Source: Streptomyces huiliensis (lineage in GTDB: Bacteria > Actinomycetota > Actinomycetes > Streptomycetales > Streptomycetaceae). From it: 64,000 bases of DNA. The stretch is from assembly GCF_020037025.1 (NCBI RefSeq), contig NZ_JAIQLH010000026.1, positions 1 to 64,000 on the forward strand. Reading direction: 5' to 3'. Shown here in pieces: positions 8,847 to 16,604 of this stretch. The notes beneath the pieces are model-generated. The model had not been told where the DNA came from. It did no database searches and worked only from the letters and a program-made list of their open reading frames with translations. Made by a program: the position numbers and the translations under genes. How positions within the stretch are numbered: the first letter of the stretch is position 1; each line of letters begins with the position of its first letter.

Positions 8847-9956
8847 GTGACACGGGAGGCATCACCCGGCACATGGGAGGAAACACCCGACCACTACGTG
8901 ACGGGCTACGCCGACATCCTCCTCGAAGCCTCGGCCACCGGCCGCCGGCTCCGCCGGGAGGAGCTGGACTCCCGGCGCGCGCTGGGCGAACGCGCCGCGC
9001 GCGGCCCGTACGGGTTGCGGACGCTGATCGGCGCGCACCTCTCCGCCACCCGCGCCCTCACCTCCGCCCTCCCTCTCACCACCGGAAGCCGTGACGCGCG
9101 GGCCGTCATGGACGGCGTCCTCGCCGCGACGGAGCAGGCCGTGGACGCGTTCGCCGACGGCTACGAGCGGGCGCGGCGCCTCGCCGTCCGCCAGGAGGAG
9201 GCGGCCCGCCGCGAGTTCATCGACGACCTGCTGCACGGGCGCGGCGACCTGGGCAGGCTGGCGGAGCGCGCCGAGCACGTCGGGCTGCGCCTCGCCCACA
9301 CCCAGGCGGTCGCCGTGGCGGCCGGCCCCGAGCCGTTCGGCGATCTGCACCGCGCCGCGCGACAGGTGGAGGCCGCCCTCGGCGCGCGTTTCGACGAGCA
9401 CCGCGTTCTGCTGGCGACGAAGTCCGGCCGGCTGGTCTGCGTGGCCCCGGGCGAGGGGCGCGACCTCGTCGACTTCTTCGCCGAGCGCGCCCTCGAAGCG
9501 GCGGGCGGCCGCGGCCGCGTGGCCGTCGGCCGTCCCCAGCCGGGCCCGGGCGGCGTCGCCCGCTCGTACGAGGAGGCCCTCAACGCCCTCGACCTGGCCG
9601 AGCGGATGGCCCTGCCAGGACCCGTGCTGCGCGCCGAGGACCTGCTGGTCTTCCCGGTCCTCACCCGGGACCGGCAGGCGATGGCCGACCTCGTCCGGTC
9701 CACGCTCGGCCCGCTCCGGCAGGCGCGCGGCGGTGCCGAGCCGTTGCTGGAGACGCTGAGCGTCTACTTCGACGCGGGCTGTACGGCCGCCGAGGCGGCC
9801 CGCCGGCTCTCCCTGAGCGTGCGCGCCCTCACGTACCGCCTGGAGCGCGTCCACCGCTACACCGGCACCGACCCGGCCGACCCGCTGCACCGGTACACCC
9901 TCCAGACGGCGGTCATCGGGGCACGGCTGCTGGGCTGGCCGGAGCAGGAAGTCTGA
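8847..9956 (+). CDS. PucR/CdaR-type transcriptional regulator
   Basis: A 369-residue protein from a GTG preceded by GGGAGGGGA. The N-terminal half is helical (RTLIGAHLSATRALTSALPL, VMDGVLAATEQAVDAFADGYERAR), the middle resembles a GGDEF-like or PucR sensory region, and the C-terminus has the PucR-type helix-turn-helix (AEAARRLSLSVRALTYRLERVHRYTG). Members regulate catabolic or developmental genes. It stands alone between an orphan membrane gene and a MerR gene, so no target is indicated. Confidence 0.82.
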   Translation: MTREASPGTWEETPDHYVTGYADILLEASATGRRLRREELDSRRALGERAARGPYGLRTLIGAHLSATRALTSALPLTTGSRDARAVMDGVLAATEQAVDAFADGYERARRLAVRQEEAARREFIDDLLHGRGDLGRLAERAEHVGLRLAHTQAVAVAAGPEPFGDLHRAARQVEAALGARFDEHRVLLATKSGRLVCVAPGEGRDLVDFFAERALEAAGGRGRVAVGRPQPGPGGVARSYEEALNALDLAERMALPGPVLRAEDLLVFPVLTRDRQAMADLVRSTLGPLRQARGGAEPLLETLSVYFDAGCTAAEAARRLSLSVRALTYRLERVHRYTGTDPADPLHRYTLQTAVIGARLLGWPEQEV

Positions 9957-10009
9957 GCACGGCCGCGGCCGTTACGGGAAACGTGCAGACCGACCACAAG
10001 GGGGATCAC

Positions 10010-10390
10010 ATGCGCATCGGAGAGCTGGCGGAACGCACGGGCACGTCCCGCCGCCTGTTGCGTTACTACGAGGAGCAGGGGCTGATCGCCGCCGGCCGGT
10101 CCGCGAACGGCTACCGCGAGTACGACGAACGCTTCGTGGACCGCGTCCTCCAGATCAGAGGACTGCTCGACGCCGGGCTCCCGACCCGCATCATCAAGCA
10201 GATCCTCCCCTGCCTCGACAAACCGCGGAACATCTACTTCTCCGACGCCACCCCGGAGATGCTCGGCACGCTGGAGCGGGAGCGGGACCGCATGTCGGCC
10301 CGCATCCAGTGCCTGGAGCGGAACCGGGACGCGATAGCGGAGTACCTGGACGCCGTACGCGGCGGCCACCCGGACGAGGCGGCAGCCTGA
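10010..10390 (+). CDS. MerR-family transcriptional regulator
   Basis: A 126-residue regulator starting MRIGELAERTGTSRRLLRYYEEQGLI, the canonical MerR winged helix-turn-helix, followed by a dimerisation helix (LERERDRMSARIQCLERNRDAIAEYL). AGGGGGAT precedes the ATG. No metal-binding cysteine set is visible, so a small-molecule or stress role is more likely than mercury sensing. It lies 53 bp after the PucR-like gene on the same strand and convergent with the PhzF-like gene. Confidence 0.88.
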   Translation: MRIGELAERTGTSRRLLRYYEEQGLIAAGRSANGYREYDERFVDRVLQIRGLLDAGLPTRIIKQILPCLDKPRNIYFSDATPEMLGTLERERDRMSARIQCLERNRDAIAEYLDAVRGGHPDEAAA

Positions 10391-10418
10391 CAGGCCCCTC
10401 TCCGAGCCCGACCGTCCG

Positions 10419-11081
10419 TCACACCACCCGCTCCTCCACGACCTCGGCCCGCCCGCCGACCTCGATCGTCCCGTCCGGCAGCGGCCGCGTCACGATCCGC
10501 GACCCGACGCCCTGCCGGATGTCCAGGGCGCGGCCGAGTTCGGCGGTGAGGACGAGGGCGGCGGCGCCCGTCGCCTCGTCCTCCGCGATGGCGTCGCCCC
10601 GGCGCGGGAAGGCCCGGGCCCGTACCCGGCCCGCCGCCTCGTCCTCCCAGGCCCAGGCGTAGAGCCAGCCCTCGCCGGGCGGCGGCGCGGGCAGCGCGTC
10701 GACCTCCGCCACGGAGGCGTACCGCTCCATGCGCCGGCCCGAAGCCCACTCGGGCCGGCCGGCGATCCGGATGACGTCCCCGTCGCGGCGCACCGGCACC
10801 TCGCCGGCGGGCGGCCGCAGCACGTCCACGTCCGGGAGCAGCGAGGCGACGCCGATGAGGGGGTGCCCGGCGAACGGCAACACGACGCTGGGCGTGCGGA
10901 TGTCGACGACCCCGCGCTCCGCGTCGTCGACGAACACCGTCTCACTGAAGCCGAGTTCGGCGGCGAGCGCCTGCCGCCGCTCCGCACCGGGGACGGACGC
11001 TCCGTCGAGAACGACGCCGAGCGGGTTCCCGCCCGCACCGTCGGGACCACGGAAAACGCTCAGTATGTGAATGCGAATCAT
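10419..11081 (-). CDS. PhzF-family isomerase
   Basis: A 220-residue protein starting MIRIHILSVFRGPDGAGGNPLGVVL with the PhzF fold markers: LGFSETVFV, the catalytic-region glutamate of the SETVFV type, LPFAGHPLIGVASLL, and DEATGAAALVLTAELG near the C-terminus. The family includes phenazine isomerase and epimerases, but most members have no known substrate. It is shorter than the usual 260-300 residues. No other phenazine gene is present. It is divergent from the lasso precursor gene and probably unrelated. Confidence 0.8.
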   Translation of the reverse strand: MIRIHILSVFRGPDGAGGNPLGVVLDGASVPGAERRQALAAELGFSETVFVDDAERGVVDIRTPSVVLPFAGHPLIGVASLLPDVDVLRPPAGEVPVRRDGDVIRIAGRPEWASGRRMERYASVAEVDALPAPPPGEGWLYAWAWEDEAAGRVRARAFPRRGDAIAEDEATGAAALVLTAELGRALDIRQGVGSRIVTRPLPDGTIEVGGRAEVVEERVV

Positions 11082-11308
11082 TTCCCTATTCAACGACACC
11101 GCGTGACCGCCGGAATGACGCACACCACATACCGAGCGTTTTCTTGCACCTCCGTTTACCGCCTCGCGCATATGCCGCCCAGCCACTCCACCGCCATTCC
11201 GGCATTCCGCCCCGCCCGCGGTGCGACGCAGGTCACAGGAGGCCGCCGGGGCCGGTGCTACCTTCCGTCACCGCTACTCAATTACCCATGCAAACAGGGG
11301 AGGTTGTC

Positions 11309-11446
11309 ATGAACGAGCAGTCCGAGCAGACGCAGGCGCCCGCGGAGTACATTCCGCCGACGCTGGTCGAGGTGGGCGAGTTCTCCGAGGACACGCTGGG
11401 CTCCAGCGGCCGGTCGCCCGACTGGTTCTTCAACTACAACTGGTAG
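11309..11446 (+). CDS. lasA: Lasso-peptide precursor, RES-701-like core
   Basis: A 45-residue precursor with AGGGGAGG just upstream of its ATG. Its leader has the lasso recognition motif YIPPTLVEVGEF (residues 14-25; pattern YxxPxLxxxGxF bound by the RRE protein) and a Thr at the usual penultimate leader position (Thr29, followed by Leu30). Cleavage after Leu30 gives the core GSSGRSPDWFFNYNW, 15 residues, with Gly1 and Asp8 placed for an 8-residue macrolactam ring. From memory RES-701-3 is GNWHGTSPDWFFNYYW, so the segment SPDWFFNY-x-W is shared while the ring differs. The processing genes follow directly. Product identity is inferred, not shown. Confidence 0.92.
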   Translation: MNEQSEQTQAPAEYIPPTLVEVGEFSEDTLGSSGRSPDWFFNYNW

Positions 11447-11509
11447 GTCGTGGTACGGAGTCGGGCGTCCGCGCGAGCGGAGCCCGGCTCCTCCGACCCT
11501 CCCGGGGGA

Positions 11510-11588
11510 CAACAGGGACAACAGGGATGACGGAGACGACAAGGACGACGGGGACAACAGGGACGACGGGGACGACGGGGACGACGTA
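11510..11588. repeat. GAC/GGG 9-bp tandem repeat between lasA and lasC
   Basis: Units of the form GGGACGACG or GGGACAACA repeat with a 9-bp period, with some 3-bp slippage, up to the lasC start codon. The purine-rich strand is the coding strand. No hairpin is evident; the purine-rich tract also contains the only candidate ribosome-site sequence for lasC. Confidence 0.75.
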
Positions 11589-13490
11589 ATGACAGACACG
11601 ACGGCCGGATTCACGGTCCTGCCGGACACCGCCGGCGGCGCGGCGGTCCGCCCGCTCGTGCCGTTCGCGGACGCCCGGGTCCTCACCCACGCCTCCGGAC
11701 GCCCGTGGCTGGTCGGCCGGTGGCACGACGACGTGCTGGTCGCCGCGGCGGGCGGCGTGCGCCTGGCGGTCTTCGGCTCCACACCAGCCGACGCCGCCCG
11801 GCTGGAACGCGTCGCCGCCGCCCTCACCCGCCCCGCCGACCTCGACCGCCACCTGCCCGCGCTGCTGGGCTCCTGCCACGTCCTGGCGTCGGTGAACGGC
11901 GGCGTCCGCTCCCAGGGCAGCCACTCCGGCCTCCGCCGCCTCTTCCGCACCCGCGTCGACGGGATACCCGTCGCCGCCGACCGCTCCGACGTCCTCGCCG
12001 CCATGACCGGGAGCGGGGTGGACGAGGAGACGCTCGCCCTGCGCGTCGCCTGCGGCCTCCAGGTGCCCTACCCGGCGAACGCGCGCAGCGCCTGGTCCGG
12101 CGTGCACGCGCTCGCCCCGGACCACTGCCTGCTGTGGGACGGCGACCGGGAACGCGAGACGGTCTGGTGGCGCGCGCCCGAGCCGGACCACTCGCTCCGC
12201 GACGGGATCCCGGCGGTACGCGACGCCCTGACCGCCGTGGTCGACCGGCGGCCGCCGCACGCGGGCCGGCTGAGCACCGACCTGTCCGGCGGCCTGGACT
12301 CCACGTCCCTCGCCTTCCTCGCCGCCCGGCACACCCCCGGCCTGCTGACCTTCCGCTGGGCCGAGGCCGAGGCGGGCAACGACGACACCGTCTACGCCGG
12401 CCGCGCCGCCCGGCTGCTCGACCGCGCCGAGCACCTGGTCGTCCCGCAGCACGAACTCCCCGCCGTCTTCGCGGAGCCCGGCACCGCGGTCTCCGCCGAG
12501 GAGCCCATCTCGCTGACCCGGGCGACCGCCCGGATCCGCCGGAGCGCCCGGCTTCTCGCCGACCACGGCGCCCGCCGCCACCTGGCCGGGCACGGCGGCG
12601 ACGAGCTCTTCTCCCCCACCCCCGCCTACCTGCACGACCTCATGCGCACCCGGCCGCTGGCCGCCCTCAAGCACGTCCGGGCGTACTGCGCGCTCACCCG
12701 CTGGCCGCTGCGGGCGACGCTCGCCGAGGTCGCCGACCCCGGGGCGCACGACGCGTGGTGGCGTGCCCAGGCGGACGAACTGACCGCGCCCCGGCCGTCC
12801 CAGCGGCGCCCGGTGCTGGGCTGGGGGCTCGGCCCCATGCGGGCGGCGCCCTGGACGACGGCCGACGGCACCGACCTGGCCCGTACGCTGCTGCGCCGCA
12901 CCGCCGACCGCGCCCGGCCCCTCGCCGGCGGCCTGGCCGCCCACTCCCTCCTCCTCATGGTCCGCTCCAACACGTCGGGTTACCGGCTGCTGTCCCGGAT
13001 GTACGCCGAGGCGGGCGTCGCGCTGGACATGCCCTACCTGGACGACACCGTCGTCGACGCCGTGCTCCGGGTGCCGGTGCACGAGCATGCCGGGCCCTGG
13101 CGGTACAAGCCCCTGCTGGCCGACGCGATGCGCGGCGTCGTGCCGGATCCGATCCGGACGCGGTCGACGAAGGGCGAGTTCGGCGAGGACGTCCGCCGCG
13201 GCCTGCGGGCCAACCTGCCCGCGATCCTGGACCTGTTCGACGGCTCCGAGCTGGCGGCCCGCGGCCTGATCGACCCCGCGGAGCTCCGGCGGCAGCTCGC
13301 GCTCCCGCAGCAGGACACCACGCTGCCGCAGGCGCTGGAGAACCTGATCGGCTGCGAGACGTGGTTGCGGGCTGCGGCCGGCGCGGCCACCGGCAGCACA
13401 ACACCGGCGTGCACAGCCACGTACAGCACCGCCACGTACAGCACCGCGCCGACCCCCGACCGCACCGGCACCGCACCCCGGAAGGGCTGA
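11589..13490 (+). CDS. lasC: Lasso macrolactam synthetase (asparagine-synthetase-like)
   Basis: A 633-residue protein with an N-terminal region resembling a degenerate glutaminase domain (no Cys2) and a C-terminal ATP-pyrophosphatase domain with the PP loop SGGLDST (233-239) and GHGGDELF further on. In lasso pathways this enzyme adenylates the ring Asp/Glu side chain and joins it to the core N-terminus. It lies 142 bp after the precursor and three bases before the RRE gene. Its C-terminal tail has a duplicated TYSTA segment encoded by a 15-bp direct repeat. Confidence 0.93.
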   Translation: MTDTTAGFTVLPDTAGGAAVRPLVPFADARVLTHASGRPWLVGRWHDDVLVAAAGGVRLAVFGSTPADAARLERVAAALTRPADLDRHLPALLGSCHVLASVNGGVRSQGSHSGLRRLFRTRVDGIPVAADRSDVLAAMTGSGVDEETLALRVACGLQVPYPANARSAWSGVHALAPDHCLLWDGDRERETVWWRAPEPDHSLRDGIPAVRDALTAVVDRRPPHAGRLSTDLSGGLDSTSLAFLAARHTPGLLTFRWAEAEAGNDDTVYAGRAARLLDRAEHLVVPQHELPAVFAEPGTAVSAEEPISLTRATARIRRSARLLADHGARRHLAGHGGDELFSPTPAYLHDLMRTRPLAALKHVRAYCALTRWPLRATLAEVADPGAHDAWWRAQADELTAPRPSQRRPVLGWGLGPMRAAPWTTADGTDLARTLLRRTADRARPLAGGLAAHSLLLMVRSNTSGYRLLSRMYAEAGVALDMPYLDDTVVDAVLRVPVHEHAGPWRYKPLLADAMRGVVPDPIRTRSTKGEFGEDVRRGLRANLPAILDLFDGSELAARGLIDPAELRRQLALPQQDTTLPQALENLIGCETWLRAAAGAATGSTTPACTATYSTATYSTAPTPDRTGTAPRKG

Positions 13491-13493
13491 ACC

Positions 13494-13760
13494 ATGCGCA
13501 TGCGCCTCCACCCCGACGTCTCCATGACCGACACCGACGACGGCACCGTCCTGCTGCACCAGCGCACCGGCCGCTACTGGCAGCTCAACACCACCGGCAG
13601 CCACGTCCTCCACCGCCTGCTGGACGGGGACACCCCCGAGGCCGTCGCCGCCGGCCTCGCCGCCACCCACGGCATCCCCGAGGAGCGGGCCGCGGCCGAC
13701 GTCGACGCCGTGCTCGGCCGGCTGGCCGCCGCCCGGCTGACGGTGGCGGCGGGCTCGTGA
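13494..13760 (+). CDS. lasB1: Lasso RRE protein (PqqD-like, B1)
   Basis: An 88-residue PqqD-fold protein (MRMRLHPDVSMTDTDDGTVLLHQRTG, then YWQLNTTGSHVLHRLLDG). It is the RiPP recognition element that binds the precursor leader and delivers it to the B2 protease. It starts three bases after lasC and its TGA overlaps the GTG of lasB2 by four bases, showing a translationally coupled operon. Confidence 0.93.
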   Translation: MRMRLHPDVSMTDTDDGTVLLHQRTGRYWQLNTTGSHVLHRLLDGDTPEAVAAGLAATHGIPEERAAADVDAVLGRLAAARLTVAAGS

Positions 13761-14191
13761 GCCAGACCATGGCCCTGGCCGAGCGGCACCGGCTCCCCCT
13801 GATCCGGCGCGCCCTGCCGCTCCTGGCCGTCGGGGCCGCGCGGCCGCTCGCCCGGCTCTCCCCCGCGCGGCTGCGCGCCGTCCTGGAGTTCGCGCGCCGC
13901 GGGGCGGCACCGGCCCGCGCCGCGCAGGCGGCGGCCGCGCGCGAGGAGGTCGTGGCGGTGAGCATGCGCTGCGCGGGCCAGAACTGCCTCCAGCGCTCCA
14001 TCGCCACCGCGCTGCTGTGCAGCGCCCGCGGCGTCTGGCCCACCTGGTGCACCGGCGTGCGCACCCACCCCTTCGCCGCCCACGCCTGGGTCGAGGCCGA
14101 GGGCCGGCCGGTCGGCGAGCCGTACCCGGAGGGGTACTACAAGCCGCTGCTGACCGTCCCGCCCGCCCGCGCGGCCGGTCGGCGGGCCTGA
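13757..14191 (+). CDS. lasB2: Lasso leader peptidase (transglutaminase-like, B2)
   Basis: A 144-residue cysteine protease that removes the leader so the new N-terminus can be cyclised. Catalytic Cys77 lies in CAGQNCLQRS and His109 in FAAHAWVEAEGRPV, the pattern of lasso B2 proteins. The GTG start at 13757 overlaps the lasB1 stop (GTGA). The hydrophobic N-terminal segment (LPLLAVGAARPLARL) is typical of the family. Confidence 0.92.
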   Translation: MSQTMALAERHRLPLIRRALPLLAVGAARPLARLSPARLRAVLEFARRGAAPARAAQAAAAREEVVAVSMRCAGQNCLQRSIATALLCSARGVWPTWCTGVRTHPFAAHAWVEAEGRPVGEPYPEGYYKPLLTVPPARAAGRRA

Positions 14192-14234
14192 CCCCGTGCC
14201 TCAGCCCTTGGAGCCCCTGGGAGGTGCCCCTTAC

Positions 14235-14891
14235 ATGACGACGACCGCGCACACCGACGAGCACGAACCGGTCGATACGCCACCCGGCGCTGCCGCCCCG
14301 GGCCTCCGCCTCGTCGAGGCCCGGACCCCCGCCCCGACGACGGTGGACGTCACGGCGTACGTGGACGCGATGTCCGCCCACTGCCCGTACCTCGCGCCGT
14401 CCGTGGAGCGGGAGTTGACCCACTGGACGATGTACGAGGCCGCCGGGGACGCGGCGGACGTCGAGGCGGCGGTGTTCGAGGCCGGGGTGCTGTCCGCGGA
14501 GTGGCTGCGGACCCAGGCCGACCGCCGGCAGGCCACCCTGATGTGCGAGAACATCGTGGTCTCCGGGGTCGGCCGGGAGCTGCTGGCCTGGCCGCACTGG
14601 GCCCTGAAGAACCTCTACACCCCCGTCGGGGTCATGTTCGGCAAGTTCCCGGTGGGCGACCAGATCGCCGACCACCACGGCCGCGTCATCCCCGAACCCC
14701 CGGTCTCGTTCCTGGCCGTCCGCTTCGTCGTCCGCGCCCGCGACCCCCTCTTCCTCAGCCGCACCCCGGACCTCGCCGACGCCGTCGCGAAGGCGGAGGA
14801 CGACGGGCGGGACGTCTTCGAGGCACTCTCCCTCTCCCGGGAGTGGAAGGACGTCAAGCTGTGGGCACGGGAGCGGCTGCCGAAGGAGTGA
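14235..14891 (+). CDS. Unassigned lasso-cluster protein, possibly DUF6875-like
   Basis: A 218-residue soluble protein (MTTTAHTDEHEPVD) with GGGAGG ten bases upstream, 43 bp after lasB2 and on the same strand, so probably in the lasso operon. Recognisable blocks are CPYLAPSVERELTHW, LKNLYTPVGVMFGKFPVGDQ and PPVSFLAVRFVVRARDPLFL. From memory this order (CPY near the start, GxMxGxF, then SFLAxRxMVxxDxxFL) recalls the DUF6875 family found near many biosynthetic genes, but I cannot confirm it. No cofactor motif (heme Cys, 2-His-Asp, Rossmann loop) is visible. It could modify the peptide or be unrelated. Confidence 0.65.
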   Translation: MTTTAHTDEHEPVDTPPGAAAPGLRLVEARTPAPTTVDVTAYVDAMSAHCPYLAPSVERELTHWTMYEAAGDAADVEAAVFEAGVLSAEWLRTQADRRQATLMCENIVVSGVGRELLAWPHWALKNLYTPVGVMFGKFPVGDQIADHHGRVIPEPPVSFLAVRFVVRARDPLFLSRTPDLADAVAKAEDDGRDVFEALSLSREWKDVKLWARERLPKE

Positions 14892-14940
14892 GCGGCGCCC
14901 CGGGGCCCCGGGCGCCCGCCCGGCGCGCCGCCGCCACCGG
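14892..14940. terminator. GC-palindromic spacer between convergent genes
   Basis: The 49 bases between the end of the lasso operon and the convergent SDR gene contain the palindrome CCCGGGGCCCCGGG inside wider GCGGCGC/GCGCGCCGC-type arms. It probably folds and may terminate one or both transcripts. Confidence 0.4.
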
Positions 14941-15882
14941 TCACACCGCGGCCGGGAACGCGTACCGCACGTCCGTCGCCCGTTCCGACAGCTCCCACAG
15001 GCGGCGGCCGGTGGCGGAGTCGGCGGCGGCGGGGGCGAGGACGACCTCCTTCGGGTCACCGCGCAGTTCGCCCGCGCCGGAAGGCCCGATGAACAGGCCG
15101 CCCTCCAGCCCCGGTTCCGTGGCGGCGTACAGCTGCGGCAGTGCGCCCTGCTTGGGCCGCTGGGCGAGGAGCGCGTTGCCGACGCGGCCGAGGAGAAAGC
15201 GCTGTAGCGCGCTCGACGACTTCATCTGCAGGCCGCTGGCCGTGTAGCCGGGGTGCGCGAGCAGGCTGCGTACCGGGCTGCCGGCGTCGGTCAGCCGGCG
15301 GTGCAGCTCCCGGCCGAAGACCGCGTTGGCGAACTTCGACTGGTTGTAGGCGCCCATCGGCGAGTACCGGCGCTCGCCGGTGAGGTCGTCGAAGTCCAGG
15401 CCCGCCTTGCGGTGGTTGACCGAGCTGACCGTGACGACGCGCGGGTCGCGCCCGGCGGCCAGCAGGTCGAGCAGCAGCCCGGTGAGCGCGAAGTGGCCGA
15501 GGTGGTTGCAGGCGAACTGCCGCTCGTGCCCCCACGGGGTCAGCTCGCGGGGCAGCGCCATCACCCCGGCGTTGTTGACGAGCACGTCGAGGTGGGCGTG
15601 GTCGGCCCGCACGCCGTCGGCGAAGGCTTGGACCGAGTCGGGGTCGGCCAGGTCCAGGTGACGTACCTCGGGCTCCGCGCCCGGCCGCCCGGCGGCGGCG
15701 TCGACGGCCGCCTGATGCCCCTTCTCCACGTCCCGGACGGCCAGGATCACGTGCCCGCCCCGGCGGACGAGCGCCCGGGTGGTCGCGAGGCCCAGCCCGC
15801 TGTTGGCTCCGGTGACGACGAACACCCGGCCGTCGAGCTCCGGGATCCGGTCGGCGGTCCACTGCCGCTGCTCCTTTGTCAT
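14941..15882 (-). CDS. Short-chain dehydrogenase/reductase, retinol-dehydrogenase type
   Basis: A 313-residue SDR with the cofactor motif TGANSGLG near residue 22, NNAGVMALP, and the active-site YNQSK with an upstream serine in VTVSSVNHR. The C-terminal extension resembles the WWOX/retinol dehydrogenase-like actinobacterial SDRs. It oxidises or reduces an unknown alcohol/carbonyl with NAD(P). The ATG at 15882 (MTKEQRQW) places the Rossmann motif normally. It is divergent from a TetR gene with a perfect inverted repeat between them. Confidence 0.88.
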   Translation of the reverse strand: MTKEQRQWTADRIPELDGRVFVVTGANSGLGLATTRALVRRGGHVILAVRDVEKGHQAAVDAAAGRPGAEPEVRHLDLADPDSVQAFADGVRADHAHLDVLVNNAGVMALPRELTPWGHERQFACNHLGHFALTGLLLDLLAAGRDPRVVTVSSVNHRKAGLDFDDLTGERRYSPMGAYNQSKFANAVFGRELHRRLTDAGSPVRSLLAHPGYTASGLQMKSSSALQRFLLGRVGNALLAQRPKQGALPQLYAATEPGLEGGLFIGPSGAGELRGDPKEVVLAPAAADSATGRRLWELSERATDVRYAFPAAV

Positions 15883-15903
15883 GAGACACACGCTGCCGCG
15901 CAT

Positions 15904-15934
15904 GTCACTCGGTGTCAAGATGTCACCGAGTGAC
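15904..15934. promoter_or_regulatory. Operator-like inverted repeat between SDR and TetR genes
   Basis: GTCACTCGGTG (15904-15914) and CACCGAGTGAC (15924-15934) are perfect 11-bp arms around a 9-bp spacer, located in the 83-bp divergent region. This is the expected form and place of a binding site for the adjacent TetR protein, controlling itself and the SDR gene. Confidence 0.75.
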
Positions 15935-15965
15935 GCGTGCGGCACCCGGCCGGTACGATGACGCC

Positions 15966-16604
15966 GTGAGCCCCGACCCTGCACCCACACCCGCGCCGGC
16001 CACCCCCGCCGCCCTCAGCCTCGCCGAGCGCAAACGCCGGCTCGTCTCGGACGAACTGTCGGAGGCGGCGCTTCAGTTGCTGGCCACCAAGGGGTTCGAC
16101 GCGGTGACGGTGGACGAGATCGGGGCCGCCGCCGGCGTGTCGAAACGGACGTTCTTCCGCTACTTCGCGTCCAAGGAGGACGTCGTCGTCCGCTTCCTGG
16201 CCGACATGGGCACCGGCATCCACGCCGAGCTCACCGCCCGCCCGGCCGGCGAGCCCCCGTCCACGGCCCTCCGGCACGCCGTCTGGGTACCGGTCGCCGC
16301 CTGCGCGGGTCACTCGGAACGAGCGTTGCGCGTGGTGCAGTTGATCCTGCGCACCCCCGCCCTGCTGGCCCGCTTCCTGGAGCGGCAGGCCGAGTGGCGC
16401 GACCACCTCGCCGCCGAACTCGGCCGCCGCCACGGCCTCGACCCCGAGATCGACCTCTATCCCCGCATGGCCGCCGGAATGGCCCTCACCGCTTTCGACG
16501 CCGTCCTGAGGCGCTGGAGCGACAGCGAGGGCGCGGAGGATCCCGCGGACCTCCTGGACCGTGCGTTCGCGCTGATCACCCCGGCCCTCGACGCCGTCGG
16601 CTGA
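15966..16604 (+). CDS. TetR/AcrR-family regulator of the divergent SDR
   Basis: A 212-residue repressor from a GTG, with the TetR helix-turn-helix AVTVDEIGAAAGVSKRTFFRYFASKEDVV at about residues 39-68 and a variable ligand-binding C-terminal half. It faces the SDR gene across 83 bp that contain an 11-bp-arm palindrome, so it likely represses both. Its last 148 bases overlap a convergent gene on the other strand. Confidence 0.88.
   Translation: MSPDPAPTPAPATPAALSLAERKRRLVSDELSEAALQLLATKGFDAVTVDEIGAAAGVSKRTFFRYFASKEDVVVRFLADMGTGIHAELTARPAGEPPSTALRHAVWVPVAACAGHSERALRVVQLILRTPALLARFLERQAEWRDHLAAELGRRHGLDPEIDLYPRMAAGMALTAFDAVLRRWSDSEGAEDPADLLDRAFALITPALDAVG

Noticed and set aside
10419..11081. 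Phenazine biosynthesis
   Set aside because: PhzF-fold proteins at 10419 and 56743 stand alone; no other phz gene is present and the family is functionally broad.
11430..15059. A 1,209-codon open frame antisense to the lasso cluster
   Set aside because: It is an artefact of GC-rich third positions; its translation is Arg/Gly/Val low-complexity while the plus-strand genes have clear family motifs.
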